In this document: positions 7,658 to 16,155 of the stretch, piece after piece
How the letters are laid out: each line of letters starts with the position of its first letter
How positions within the stretch are numbered: the first letter of the stretch is position 1
DNA from: FEN-1219 sp964503125
GTDB lineage: Bacteria > Pseudomonadota > Gammaproteobacteria > Steroidobacterales > Rariloculaceae
Direction: 5' to 3'
DNA length: 64,000 nt
NCBI GenBank assembly: GCA_964503125.1
Contig: CAZCZE010000026.1
Coordinates: 1 to 64,000, forward strand
Translations under genes and position numbers: made by a program
Notes under the pieces: generated by a model
Database searches by the model: none
Told to the model about the DNA's origin: nothing
The model's input: only the letters and a program-made list of their open reading frames with translations

Positions 7658-8842
7658 TCACGCCGACAGAAATTCACGCAAGCGCGCGAGCGCCGCGTCG
7701 AGCGTGGTCATCGAAGCCGCGAACGACAGGCGCACGTGACCGGGCGCGCCGAACGCCGTGCCGGGTACGAGCGCGACGCCGGTCCGCTCGAGCAGTTGCT
7801 CGCAGAATTCGACGTCCGTCACGAAGCCCTGCTTGCGCATCGCGGTTTCGACGTTCGGCAACAGATAGAACGCGCCCTGCGCGGGCACACAGGTAACGCC
7901 GGGCAGCGCGCGTATACCGGCGAAGAAGAACTCATGACGGCGCTCGAACTCGGCGCACATCTCACGCACGCAGCTTTGGTCGCCAACGAGCGCCGCGACG
8001 GCCGCAGCCTGCGCGATCGTGCAGGCGTTCGTCGTGCTCTGGCTCTGCAAGCTCGTCATGGCTTTGATGACCGCCACGGGCCCCGCGGCGTAGCCGACAC
8101 GCCAGCCGCTCATGGCGTAGCCCTTGGACATGCCGTTGACGGTCAACGTGCGCTCGTAGAGGTCGGGGCACGCCACAGCGAAGCTCGTGAATGGCTCGTC
8201 GGCCCAATGGATGTGCTCGTAGATCTCGTCGCTGAGCACGACGACGCGCGGATGCGCGCGCAGCACGTCGCCGAGCGCGCGCCAGTCGGCAGCCGAGGAC
8301 ACGGCGCCGGTGGGGTTGCACGGGCTGTTGAGGATCAACAACCGCGTGCGCGGCGTGAGCGCGCGCTCGAGCTGCTCGGGCGCGATCTTGTACGAATGCT
8401 CGGCCGCGGTCGGCACGATCACGGGCTCCGCGTCGGCGAGCCTCACCATGTCGGGATACGAGACCCAATACGGCGCCGGGACGATCGCTTCGTCGCCGGG
8501 ACCGAGCAGCGCGAGACACGCGTTGTAGCAGGACTGTTTCGCGCCCGACGAGATCAGGACCTGCTCCGGCGTGTAGGCCAACGCGTTGTCGCGCTTGAGC
8601 TTCGCGACGACGGCTTCCTTGAGCCGCCGCGAGCCGTCGACCGGCGTGTATTTCGTCTCGTCGCGCGCGAGCGCCTCGATCGCCGCGGCCTTGATGTGCG
8701 CGGGCGTCGGGAAGTCGGGCTCGCCGACGCTCAACACGATCATGTCGCGGCCTTGCTCGCCCAACCGCTGCGCGCGCGCCGTGATGCTCACGGTGGCCGA
8801 GGGGCGGATGCGCGTAAGGCGCTGCGCGAGGTCGATGCTCAA
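7658..8842 (-). CDS. Aspartate/aromatic aminotransferase, PLP-dependent fold type I
   Basis: This class I aminotransferase probably transfers the amino group of aspartate to 2-oxoglutarate. It shows GEPDFPTPAHI, the cofactor-loop NSPCNPTGAV, the PLP-phosphate/ring region LSDEIYEHIHW, the Schiff-base Lys in GMSKGYAMSGWR (about residue 235) and the C-terminal substrate Arg in HVRLSFA. The frame is open to ATG 8902, but that would reach into the uvrB leader. A TTG at 8842 gives MSIDLAQRLTRIRPSATVSI, which aligns with the usual N-terminus (about 394 residues). It diverges from uvrB. A prephenate or alanine specificity cannot be excluded. Confidence 0.85.
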   Translation of the reverse strand: MSIDLAQRLTRIRPSATVSITARAQRLGEQGRDMIVLSVGEPDFPTPAHIKAAAIEALARDETKYTPVDGSRRLKEAVVAKLKRDNALAYTPEQVLISSGAKQSCYNACLALLGPGDEAIVPAPYWVSYPDMVRLADAEPVIVPTAAEHSYKIAPEQLERALTPRTRLLILNSPCNPTGAVSSAADWRALGDVLRAHPRVVVLSDEIYEHIHWADEPFTSFAVACPDLYERTLTVNGMSKGYAMSGWRVGYAAGPVAVIKAMTSLQSQSTTNACTIAQAAAVAALVGDQSCVREMCAEFERRHEFFFAGIRALPGVTCVPAQGAFYLLPNVETAMRKQGFVTDVEFCEQLLERTGVALVPGTAFGAPGHVRLSFAASMTTLDAALARLREFLSA

Positions 8843-8919
8843 AGGGGAAACCTTGTTGCGGGCGGGCAGGGCTATCTTAAGATGCTGGGATGGGGGCGCC
8901 AACCGGCGCAGCGTGCTCG

Positions 8920-10956
8920 ATGACCGACCGATCGCTACAACTCGTTGCCAATTTCGAGCCGGCCGGCGACCAGCCGCAGGCCATCGCAGCGCTCGTCGAG
9001 GGGCTCAACAGCGGCCTCGCGAAGCAGACGCTGCTCGGCGTCACGGGCTCGGGCAAGACCTACACCATGGGCTGCGTCATCAATGCCCTGCAGCGGCCCA
9101 CGTTGATCCTCGCCCACAACAAGACGCTCGCGGCCCAGCTCTACGGCGAGATGCGCGAGTTCTTTCCGCACAACGCCGTCGAGTACTTCGTGTCGTACTA
9201 CGACTACTACCAACCCGAGGCCTACGTCCCTTCGAGCGACACGTACATCGAGAAGGACGCCTCGATCAACACCCACATCGAGCAGATGCGTCTCTCGGCG
9301 ACGAAAGCGCTGCTCGAGCGCCGCGACGTCGTGATCGTCGCGACCGTCTCGGCGATCTACGGCCTCGGCGACCCCGAGGCCTATCACGGCATGGTGCTGC
9401 ACCTCGCGCGCGGCGCTGGGCTCAATCAACGCGACCTCTTGCGGCGGCTCGCGGAGCTGCAATACGCGCGCAATCCGCTCGACCTCGCGCGCGGCACGTA
9501 CCGAGTGCGCGGCGACGTCATCGACATCTTCCCCGCGGAGTCGGAGAAGGACGCCGTGCGCGTCGAGCTGTTCGACGACGCGATCGACCAAATCAGCTTC
9601 TTCGACCCGTTGACGGGCGAGGTGACGCAGCGCACGCCGCGCGCGACGATCTACCCGAAGACGCATTACGTGACGCCGCGCGAGACGCTGCTCGCGTGCG
9701 TCGACCAGATCCGCGTCGATCTGGGGCTGCAGCTCGAGCGGCTGCGCGGGGCCAACAAGCTCGTCGAGGCCCAGCGGCTCGAGCAGCGCACGCGCTTCGA
9801 CCTGGAGATGATCCTCGAGGTCGGCTACTGCAACGGCATCGAGAACTACTCGCGGTATCTGTCGGGCCGCCGGCCCGGCGAGCCGCCGCCGTGTCTGTTC
9901 GACTACCTCCCCGACAATGCGCTGCTGTTCGTCGACGAGAGTCACGTGACGATTCCGCAGATCGGCGGCATGTACAAAGGCGACCGCTCGCGCAAGGAGA
10001 CGCTCGTCGAGTACGGCTTCCGCTTGCCGTCGGCGCTCGACAACCGGCCGTTGTCGTTCGAGGAGTACGAGCAAGTCGCGCCGCAGACGATCTACGTCTC
10101 GGCCACGCCGGGTCCGTACGAGCACGAGCATGCGGATCAAACCGTGGAGCAGGTCGTGCGCCCCACGGGCCTCGTCGACCCCGACCTCGAGGTGCGGCCC
10201 GCGGGCACGCAAGTCGACGACGTGCTCTCCGAGATCACGGCTCGGGTCGCGGTCAGCGAGCGCGTGCTCATCACCACGCTCACGAAGCGCATGGCCGAGG
10301 ACCTCACCGACTATCTCCAGGAGCATGGCGTGCGCGTCCGTTACTTGCACGCCGACGTCGAGACCGTCGAGCGCATGGAGATCGTGCGCGACCTGCGGCT
10401 CGGCGAGTTCGATGTGCTCGTCGGCATCAACCTGCTGCGCGAGGGCCTCGATCTGCCCGAGGTATCGCTCGTCGCCGTGTTCGACGCAGACAAGGAAGGC
10501 TTCCTGCGCTCGGAAGGGTCGCTGATCCAAACGATCGGCCGCGCGGCGCGCAACGTGCGCGGCAAAGCGATCCTCTACGCCGACCGGATCACGGGCTCGA
10601 TGCAGCGCGCGATCGACGAGACGAACCGCCGGCGCGCCAAGCAGGTCGAGTTCAACCGCGTGCACGGCATCGAGCCGCGCTCGATTCGGAAAGCCGTGCA
10701 GGACGTCATGGAAGGGGCCCGCGCGGCGCCGCGCGGCAAGCGAGGCGACCGGCGCCGGCGCGGCCGCGACGACGCCGTGCGCTACGAGCGCTTGTCGCCG
10801 GAGCAGATCCTCGCGCGCGTGGCGCAGCTCGAGAAGCGCATGTACCAGCACGCGCGCGATCTCGAGTTCGAGCAGGCCGCGCAGCTCCGTGACGAGATCA
10901 ACGAGCTCCGCCACGAGAGCGTGGGCCTGCCGCCACGCAGAGCCGAAGCGGGGTGA
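8920..10956 (+). CDS. uvrB: UvrABC system protein B (excinuclease subunit)
   Basis: UvrB is the damage-verifying subunit of nucleotide excision repair; it receives damaged DNA from UvrA and recruits UvrC. The protein shows Walker A GVTGSGKTYTMG, the beta-hairpin region YYDYYQPEAYVP, DEFFP-type helicase motifs including DESHVTIPQIGGMY, QTIGRAARN (motif VI) and a C-terminal UVR domain (EQILARVAQLEKRMYQHARD). ATG 8920 (678 residues) gives the expected start MTDRSLQLVANFEPAGDQP; an ATG at 8890 would add ten residues. A short palindrome (ATCTTAAGAT) lies upstream at about 8874-8883. No clear LexA box was seen. Confidence 0.96.
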   Translation: MTDRSLQLVANFEPAGDQPQAIAALVEGLNSGLAKQTLLGVTGSGKTYTMGCVINALQRPTLILAHNKTLAAQLYGEMREFFPHNAVEYFVSYYDYYQPEAYVPSSDTYIEKDASINTHIEQMRLSATKALLERRDVVIVATVSAIYGLGDPEAYHGMVLHLARGAGLNQRDLLRRLAELQYARNPLDLARGTYRVRGDVIDIFPAESEKDAVRVELFDDAIDQISFFDPLTGEVTQRTPRATIYPKTHYVTPRETLLACVDQIRVDLGLQLERLRGANKLVEAQRLEQRTRFDLEMILEVGYCNGIENYSRYLSGRRPGEPPPCLFDYLPDNALLFVDESHVTIPQIGGMYKGDRSRKETLVEYGFRLPSALDNRPLSFEEYEQVAPQTIYVSATPGPYEHEHADQTVEQVVRPTGLVDPDLEVRPAGTQVDDVLSEITARVAVSERVLITTLTKRMAEDLTDYLQEHGVRVRYLHADVETVERMEIVRDLRLGEFDVLVGINLLREGLDLPEVSLVAVFDADKEGFLRSEGSLIQTIGRAARNVRGKAILYADRITGSMQRAIDETNRRRAKQVEFNRVHGIEPRSIRKAVQDVMEGARAAPRGKRGDRRRRGRDDAVRYERLSPEQILARVAQLEKRMYQHARDLEFEQAAQLRDEINELRHESVGLPPRRAEAG

Positions 10957-10982
10957 GCGCGACGCGGCGGGCGCGCCGCTAC

Positions 10983-11012
10983 TTGAGTAGGGCACCCTTA
11001 CCTAGGTATCGT
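10983..11012 (+). promoter_or_regulatory. Sigma-70 promoter for tRNA-Val
   Basis: TTGAGT (10983-10988) and TATCGT (11007-11012) are spaced 18 bp apart and end 11 bp before the tRNA 5' end, a normal distance for a tRNA gene. Confidence 0.5.
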
Positions 11013-11022
11013 GGCGCCCCTT

Positions 11023-11097
11023 AGGCGCGTAGCTCAGTGGTAGAGCACCACCTTGACATGGTGGGGGTCGCTGGTTCAATCCCAGTCGCGCCTACCA
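11023..11097 (+). tRNA. tRNA-Val (GAC)
   Basis: Complete 75-nt tRNA with encoded CCA: acceptor AGGCGCG pairs with CGCGCCT, D-arm AGCTCAGTGGTAGAGC, anticodon stem CCACC/GGTGG with anticodon GAC, and T-arm CTGGTTCAATCCCAG. Confidence 0.96.
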
Positions 11098-11423
11098 GAA
11101 TTCCATGAGTTAGCAGAGGCTCCTGGGGCCAAATCGGGCGCCATCGCCAATAGCCGCGAAGAACTTCCGCGAACGAAGCGCCGTTGCGGAAGCACGCCGT
11201 AGCCCAGCAACCGGCGTCGCGAGGCACGGCTCTATTCCTGAGTGGCGGTTCGTTCGAGAGCCTCGCTTCCCGATGTCGGGATGCAGGTGCGCGTTTTCGG
11301 GACGTTTCGGTGAGCGCCCGAGCGGAATCGCCCACGTGCGCGTCGCGCCGCGGCCTGGCACACTGGTTGCTTAGCAGTCGGTGGTCCAGAAGGCGTCTTG
11401 GTCGCACCCTCTAGGAGACCAGC
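11098..11423. other. Intergenic region carrying a sigma-54-type promoter
   Basis: A 326-bp gap follows tRNA-Val. Apart from the sigma-54-like site at 11356-11370 it shows no convincing gene. The long minus-strand open frame here ends over the tRNA in the familiar false peptide GATGIEPAT and is rejected. Activator and IHF sites expected upstream of a sigma-54 promoter could lie between 11100 and 11330, but none was identified. Confidence 0.5.
11356..11370 (+). promoter_or_regulatory. Sigma-54 (RpoN) -24/-12 promoter
   Basis: TGGCAC, five bases, TTGC: the invariant GG (11357-11358) and GC (11369-11370) are exactly 10 bp apart, matching the RpoN consensus at every key base. The ATG at 11424 is about 42 bp from the predicted start site. 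Confidence 0.6.
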
Positions 11424-13298
11424 ATGAACGTCGCCAATCCGCTCCGTCTGTTTGCCGTTGTCCTGTTGTCGGCATCCGCCGCGACAGCGTCGGCCCAAAC
11501 GGCCGACAATCACGATGCATACGTCGGGAGTTACTCGGCTTTCGCGGGCTCGCCGAATCAGATCACGGTGACGTCGGTAAGCGGGACGCTGCACTTCCAG
11601 CCGACGGGCCAAGGAGCCATCGCCGCCACCGCCCAGCCCGACGGAACGTTCAAGCTGAACAATGTCTCCGTCGACGTCGCCTTTCATCGGAACGACGGCG
11701 GCGCCGTGGAAGCGTTCACGTCCACCCAGGGCGGCCGCCCGACGCGACTGACCAGAGTCGAACTGCTCGACGCGCAATACGCGGCCGTGGCAACGCAGGT
11801 TCGGCCGAACGGTCTCTCCGACGCGATCCTCAACGGCGATCACGCAGCGGCGAAGGTGCTGATCGAAAAAGGCATCGACGTCGCGGAGCTGGACACGAGG
11901 CCGCAAGTCGCCGGCACGAACGGACGGCGGCCGCTGAATTGGGCCGCGTTGCGGAACGACACGGCAATGATCGAATTGCTGCTCGAGGCGGGCGCCGATA
12001 TCGACGCGACGAACCTGTCCGGCTTCACGGCTCTTCACCACGCGACGGAAGGCAACGCGCTCGAAGCGACGAAGCTCCTGATCGAGCGCGGCGCCGATCT
12101 CGAGAAGCAAAGCGCTAACGGGCAAACGCCGTTGCAGTTCGCCGTTGCGGCCAACCGCGTCGCTGCGTTCGAAATCTTGAAGGCGGCTGCATGCGCGAAG
12201 AGCCCCTGCGAAGCGAACGAGGGTCCGCCTGTAGCCGAACTATCCGAGCTGCTCGAGAAGCTCGACGCCGAGGTGCCGGGCTGGCTCGAGCAAGCTTCCG
12301 TGCCGGGCGCCGCCGTCGCCGTGATTCGCAACGGCGAGGTCGCTGCGACGCGAGGCTACGGCTTCGCCGACGTCGCGAAGTCGATCCCCGTGACTCCCAA
12401 GACGGGCTTCAACGTGGGATCCATTTCGAAGACGATCGCGGCGTGGAGCGTCATGACGCTCATCGAGCGCGGCAGGCTTGACCTGGATACGTCCGTCGAC
12501 ACGTATCTCACGCGCTGGCATCTCCCCGAGTCGAAGTTCGACGAGAAGGGCGTGACGATCCGCCGCCTGCTGAGCCACACGGCCGGCTTGTCGCTGCACG
12601 GCTATCCCGGCTGGGGCCCCGCCGATCCGCTGCCCACGATCGAGGAATCGTTGAACGGCAAGACGAACGGCCCGGGCGCGGTCTTTCTGATCATGGAGCC
12701 GGGCACGCGGTGGCAGTATTCGGGTGGCGGCTACACGATGGCGCAGCTGATCGTCGAGGAAGTGACGGGCGAATCGTTCGAGGAGTACGTTCGCGAAGCC
12801 GTGCTGCGCCCGCTCGGCATGGCGAACAGCGATTTCGATCTCTCTGAGGAGCTGATGTCACGTTCGTCTCTCGCCTATGACGAGCGCGGCATGCCGACGC
12901 CGAATCCGCGGTTCACCGAGCAGGCGGCGGCGGGGCTCCACACGACAGTAGAAGACCTCGCACGATTCGCGGCCGCCGCCCTCGCGACGGACGACGGCGA
13001 AGCGCCGGGCCGCGGCGTCCTGAAACCGCAGACGGTCGAGCTGATGCTGACGCCGGCGCAGGCGTCGAATCGCTCGTACGGTCTCGGCTATTCGGCCACG
13101 CTGCGGACGACAGGTGCGCAGGGTCGAGGTCACGGCGGATCGAATCGCGGGTGGCAAGCCGTTTTCGAGGTCATACCGGAGACGCGCGACGGGATCGTCG
13201 TGCTGACGAACAGCTCGCTCGGCAGCCGTGCGTATCAAAGGATCGTGCAGACCTGGGACCAGTGGCTGGCGGGCAAGCTGGTTCAAGCTCAACCGTAA
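11424..13298 (+). CDS. Exported DUF3471-ankyrin-serine beta-lactamase-like protein
   Basis: The 624 residues fall in four parts. A signal peptide covers residues 1-24 (cleavage near TASA-Q). Residues about 30-115 resemble DUF3471 (YVGSYSAF, then a strand-rich block ending RPTRLTRV). Ankyrin repeats cover about 130-250 (NGRRPLNWAALRNDTAMIEL, then SGFTALHHATEGNALEATKL). A class C beta-lactamase/DD-peptidase domain covers about 270-620, with SISK (Ser about 331, Lys +3), YSGGGY in place of YxN, and HGGSN in place of KTG. It is probably a periplasmic serine hydrolase; resistance activity is not implied. DUF3471 usually sits after, not before, such hydrolases. A sigma-54-type promoter precedes it. 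Confidence 0.85.
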   Translation: MNVANPLRLFAVVLLSASAATASAQTADNHDAYVGSYSAFAGSPNQITVTSVSGTLHFQPTGQGAIAATAQPDGTFKLNNVSVDVAFHRNDGGAVEAFTSTQGGRPTRLTRVELLDAQYAAVATQVRPNGLSDAILNGDHAAAKVLIEKGIDVAELDTRPQVAGTNGRRPLNWAALRNDTAMIELLLEAGADIDATNLSGFTALHHATEGNALEATKLLIERGADLEKQSANGQTPLQFAVAANRVAAFEILKAAACAKSPCEANEGPPVAELSELLEKLDAEVPGWLEQASVPGAAVAVIRNGEVAATRGYGFADVAKSIPVTPKTGFNVGSISKTIAAWSVMTLIERGRLDLDTSVDTYLTRWHLPESKFDEKGVTIRRLLSHTAGLSLHGYPGWGPADPLPTIEESLNGKTNGPGAVFLIMEPGTRWQYSGGGYTMAQLIVEEVTGESFEEYVREAVLRPLGMANSDFDLSEELMSRSSLAYDERGMPTPNPRFTEQAAAGLHTTVEDLARFAAAALATDDGEAPGRGVLKPQTVELMLTPAQASNRSYGLGYSATLRTTGAQGRGHGGSNRGWQAVFEVIPETRDGIVVLTNSSLGSRAYQRIVQTWDQWLAGKLVQAQP

Positions 13299-13569
13299 CC
13301 ACCCTTCGACGCTCCGGGTCGGTCGTCGGCCTGCGGAGGATTGCCGTCGGGCTCGTGAGTCAACCACGAAGTGACTGTCTCGAACTGACCGCCCGATGCC
13401 GAATCGCGGAGGACGTGATCGCCGATTCGCAACGGTCAAAGTGACAGCGGCTCCAGCCGTTCACGCGAGATGCGTTACGATCGTGGTATAAGCAGGATCG
13501 ACCCGGGGCGGACGGCCACTCGTCAGCAACCGCTGGCGGCGCTGCACTACGAGTAGACGTAGGCCGCGA
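13299..13569. other. Intergenic region, nothing recognised
   Basis: 271 bp between the stops of two convergent genes. No gene, strong hairpin or repeat was recognised. A TATAAG hexamer lies near 13487 but has no matching -35. Confidence 0.4.
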
Positions 13570-14451
13570 CTATTGCGGTTCTACGGACAGGCGAGCGTCG
13601 AGGGCGCGGATTCGATCCAACACCAGCCTGGTTTCATCCGGGTTCAGGCCGCGTGCGGCGAGCGCGTTGAGCAAGTGCTCGCGCGCCGCGACGGGGTCTC
13701 CTTCGGCCTCGGATAGCGAGAACAGAACCTGCTCGACCATGCTGCGCTCGTAGGGGTTCAACCGCCCAAGACGAAGCTCTGCGATGGTCGCTCTGGCGTC
13801 CGTGTACCGGCCCTCATTCATCGCCGCGATCGCGGGGCTGAGTGCGTTGGCGGTGTACACCTGGATTTGGCGCGGGGCGCAGGAAGTGGTTCGGCGTCGT
13901 GCCGCCCGCGACGCGGACCCCTGCGCGAAGGCGGGACCGTGCGATCGGCAGGTGAGTTGTTCCCTGGCCTGCCGCACGGCATCGAGGTAACCGCTCACTG
14001 TGGGTCGACCCGCTAGGCTCAAGATCTCGTCGAATCCCAAACCGTGGAGCTGCGCGAAGTAGTCGGCGGCTTTGTAGTCGCCGTCAGCCTCTTCGCGCTC
14101 CTCGATCGCGGAGACCAGGTTGCCGCGTCGTATGTCCGTCAGTAGATCGGTGGCGTCGATTTCCAACTGCCGCATGTCGTCGACGTCGAGGTCGCCGTCG
14201 CCGTTGCCGTCCACGTCGCCGGAATCCGCGGCTCGATTCATCCAGATCATCGCCAGCGCGACGTCTAGCTCTTCGCGACGGCGCCCCGCGAGGTCGTTCT
14301 GCAGTAGCGCGACCGAGGTTTCGAGCTTGGCCGGGCTGCTGCCATCGAGCACCCGATCGCGCGGTTGAGCTCGAGCAGATGCCGCCGCGAGAGTAACGAC
14401 GAGCAGGGCTGCTTCCGCGGTAAGTCGAAGGAGGCGACGGGCAGTCGTCAT
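13570..14451 (-). CDS. Exported protein with DUF6694-like N-terminus and acidic Asp/Gly calcium-loop motif
   Basis: 293 residues with a signal peptide (about 1-28, cleavage near ASARA-Q). Residues 33-150 resemble the DUF6694-type exported domain: DGSSPAKLETSVALLQNDL, ending in LHGLGFDEILSLAG. Inside it sits DVDGNGDGDLDVDD (about residues 78-91), a good EF-hand/dockerin-like calcium loop that looks like an insertion. The C-terminal third (ALSPAIAAMNEGRYTDARA, then LNPYERSMVEQVL) has TPR-like helical character. Function is unknown; Ca-stabilised periplasmic binding is possible. The DUF assignment is from pattern memory and is tentative. Confidence 0.65.
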   Translation of the reverse strand: MTTARRLLRLTAEAALLVVTLAAASARAQPRDRVLDGSSPAKLETSVALLQNDLAGRRREELDVALAMIWMNRAADSGDVDGNGDGDLDVDDMRQLEIDATDLLTDIRRGNLVSAIEEREEADGDYKAADYFAQLHGLGFDEILSLAGRPTVSGYLDAVRQAREQLTCRSHGPAFAQGSASRAARRRTTSCAPRQIQVYTANALSPAIAAMNEGRYTDARATIAELRLGRLNPYERSMVEQVLFSLSEAEGDPVAAREHLLNALAARGLNPDETRLVLDRIRALDARLSVEPQ

Positions 14452-14670
14452 GAGTGCTGGGGATTCTGGGCCAGCGTCTTGGGGCGGGTCAATCGGAGTA
14501 GCGCACCGGGCGCGGCGTCGTCCCGCGATCGAGATGCGGGGCGAGACAACTCTTGTTCGGGCCAGTTCGTGCCACGCAACGGTGAGAACAAGTTCTCAAG
14601 GAGTCACTCGAAGGCAGACGGCGTAGAATCACGCTGACAGACGTAAGCTGCCACTAAGTACACGGCGCGA

Positions 14671-15033
14671 GTGACAAGACAACAGAAATCGACCGAAAGG
14701 CGGCGACTGCTTCGCGCGCTGGTGGTCGTTTGTATCCTGATTGCTGCAGGGCCAGAGATTGGCATCGCGCTCGAGTTGATTGGGCTGCTCGACTTGGTTG
14801 GTGTCGAGCTATTCCTTTCGCTCGTTTTCGGCGGTCTCTTGTTGCGGTTCAGAGCGATCTTATCGGGTCTCGAGCAGTCCTTTGAGAGACTGGACCCGTT
14901 TTTCTTCATTCCAACTCGTCAACAGGTCGCAACCTATCCTGGAATCCTTGTTCACGCTGTACCTGGACTCGTCAGCATGTGCATCGCCGGGTACTTGGTC
15001 TCTGAGATATCACTTCCCGAAGGGATGACCTGA
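14671..15033 (+). CDS. Small membrane protein, hypothetical
   Basis: I do not recognise this protein. From GTG 14671 it has 120 residues with a basic N-terminus (MTRQQKSTERRRLLRALVVV) and three hydrophobic segments at about 13-32, 36-56 and 90-110. GC is visibly lower than in neighbouring genes, and no strong ribosome-binding site precedes the GTG. This suggests a poorly conserved or recently acquired gene. It could be a spurious frame, but the membrane topology and basic flanks look natural. Confidence 0.5.
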   Translation: MTRQQKSTERRRLLRALVVVCILIAAGPEIGIALELIGLLDLVGVELFLSLVFGGLLLRFRAILSGLEQSFERLDPFFFIPTRQQVATYPGILVHAVPGLVSMCIAGYLVSEISLPEGMT

Positions 15034-15255
15034 GCGGCTCGTCTCGGATGGCAGGAATCGGCCGGCGAACGCCGAAAGGGAACCACCTGCGGTGACCGTT
15101 CCTTAATGTGCACCAAGGGCTCCAAGGGAGTCATTCGCCGAGAGACCGGCAGACCGGAGGGTTGCACGTTCATACTCTGACATTCATGCTTTCGGCCATG
15201 TCTTCTGGCCGCGACACCGTCCCCCCGACAATCCTCGCGCGGCTGGCATAGTGCC

Positions 15256-15963
15256 GTGGTGCCGGAGGCGCGCAACCCAGCCGCTCAGTCCGTCTCGCGG
15301 GCCCACCCGAGCCCCGCGGCGCTCGCCCTGCTGCTCGTAGTGGCGGCCGGCGCGCCGGCCATGGCGCAACCGCCCGCGGCCTTGGGCCCGCTCGACGACG
15401 GCCGCGTGAGCTACTTCATCACCCCGCCGCCCGACGACGCACACAGCCGCGCCGGCGACGCGGAGCTCGCGGTTTGGGCGCTCGAGGCGTGGCAGCGCGC
15501 CGCGAACGGCAGGTTGTCGTTCGAGCCGGCGGCGAGCGAGGACGAAGCCCTCGTGAGGGTCTACTGGGCCGCCGCCGCCGGCGGGCAGTACGGCGAGATG
15601 CGGGCGCTCGAAGTCGACGGCCGGCGCGGCGCGGCGGTCTTCATTCGGCCCGACACGAGCGCGCTTGGCGACGAGATCGCGCAGGGCGCCAGCCTCGACG
15701 CGCTATTTCGCGACACGATCGTCTACCTGACGTGCCTGCACGAGCTCGGGCACGCGCTCGGCCTTGGGCACACGGACGATTTCGCCGACGTCATGTACTT
15801 CTTCGGCTTCGGCGGCGACATCCCGGAGTTCTTCGACCGCTACCGTCGCGAGTTGCGCAGTCGTAACGATATCCGCGCCGTCTCGGGCCTGTCGGCCGGC
15901 GACCACGCGCAGCTGCGGGCCCTCTACCGGCACCCGACCGGGCTCATTGCGGACCCGAACTGA
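15256..15963 (+). CDS. Secreted matrixin-like zinc metalloprotease
   Basis: 235 residues starting at GTG 15256 (or GTG 15259). A signal peptide spans about residues 1-38, ending APAMA-QP. The zinc site is HELGHALGLGHTDDF (about residues 165-179), an extended HExxHxxGxxH motif with a third His and a following Asp, as in metzincins of the matrixin group. A Met follows shortly (DVMYFF), consistent with a Met-turn. The mature enzyme would be about 200 residues, close to a bare catalytic domain. Its substrate is unknown. A type II secretion cluster lies about 40 kb away, but there is no direct link. Confidence 0.82.
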   Translation: MVPEARNPAAQSVSRAHPSPAALALLLVVAAGAPAMAQPPAALGPLDDGRVSYFITPPPDDAHSRAGDAELAVWALEAWQRAANGRLSFEPAASEDEALVRVYWAAAAGGQYGEMRALEVDGRRGAAVFIRPDTSALGDEIAQGASLDALFRDTIVYLTCLHELGHALGLGHTDDFADVMYFFGFGGDIPEFFDRYRRELRSRNDIRAVSGLSAGDHAQLRALYRHPTGLIADPN

Positions 15964-15996
15964 CTGAAAATAAAGGTGTTTGCCCGTCGCCGCGCC

Positions 15997-16026
15997 TTGT
16001 GCCGGCGGGACCGGCTCCCGTACAAT
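15997..16026 (+). promoter_or_regulatory. Sigma-70 promoter for infC operon
   Basis: TTGTGC (15997-16002) and TACAAT (16021-16026) are separated by 18 bp. The predicted start leaves a leader of about 120 nt before the infC ATC codon, room for translational control. Confidence 0.5.
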
Positions 16027-16155
16027 GCCGCGCTGGCTTAAAAGCCGCTGCACGCGGCGCAAAGCCACACGACGACGGGAAGGCCGTTGCCGAGCGTGCG
16101 TACGAGCGCACCGGCCGCGGCCGATATTTTTCGGACCAGAGGAAGGAGCAACTGC

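Noticed and set aside
8935..10995. 686-residue minus-strand open frame antisense to uvrB
   Set aside because: Low-complexity Leu/Arg/Val/Asp composition typical of the antisense of a GC-rich gene; uvrB motifs are complete on the plus strand.
11021..11407. Minus-strand open frame ending in GATGIEPAT over tRNA-Val
   Set aside because: This is a well-known false peptide produced by reading a tRNA gene in antisense.
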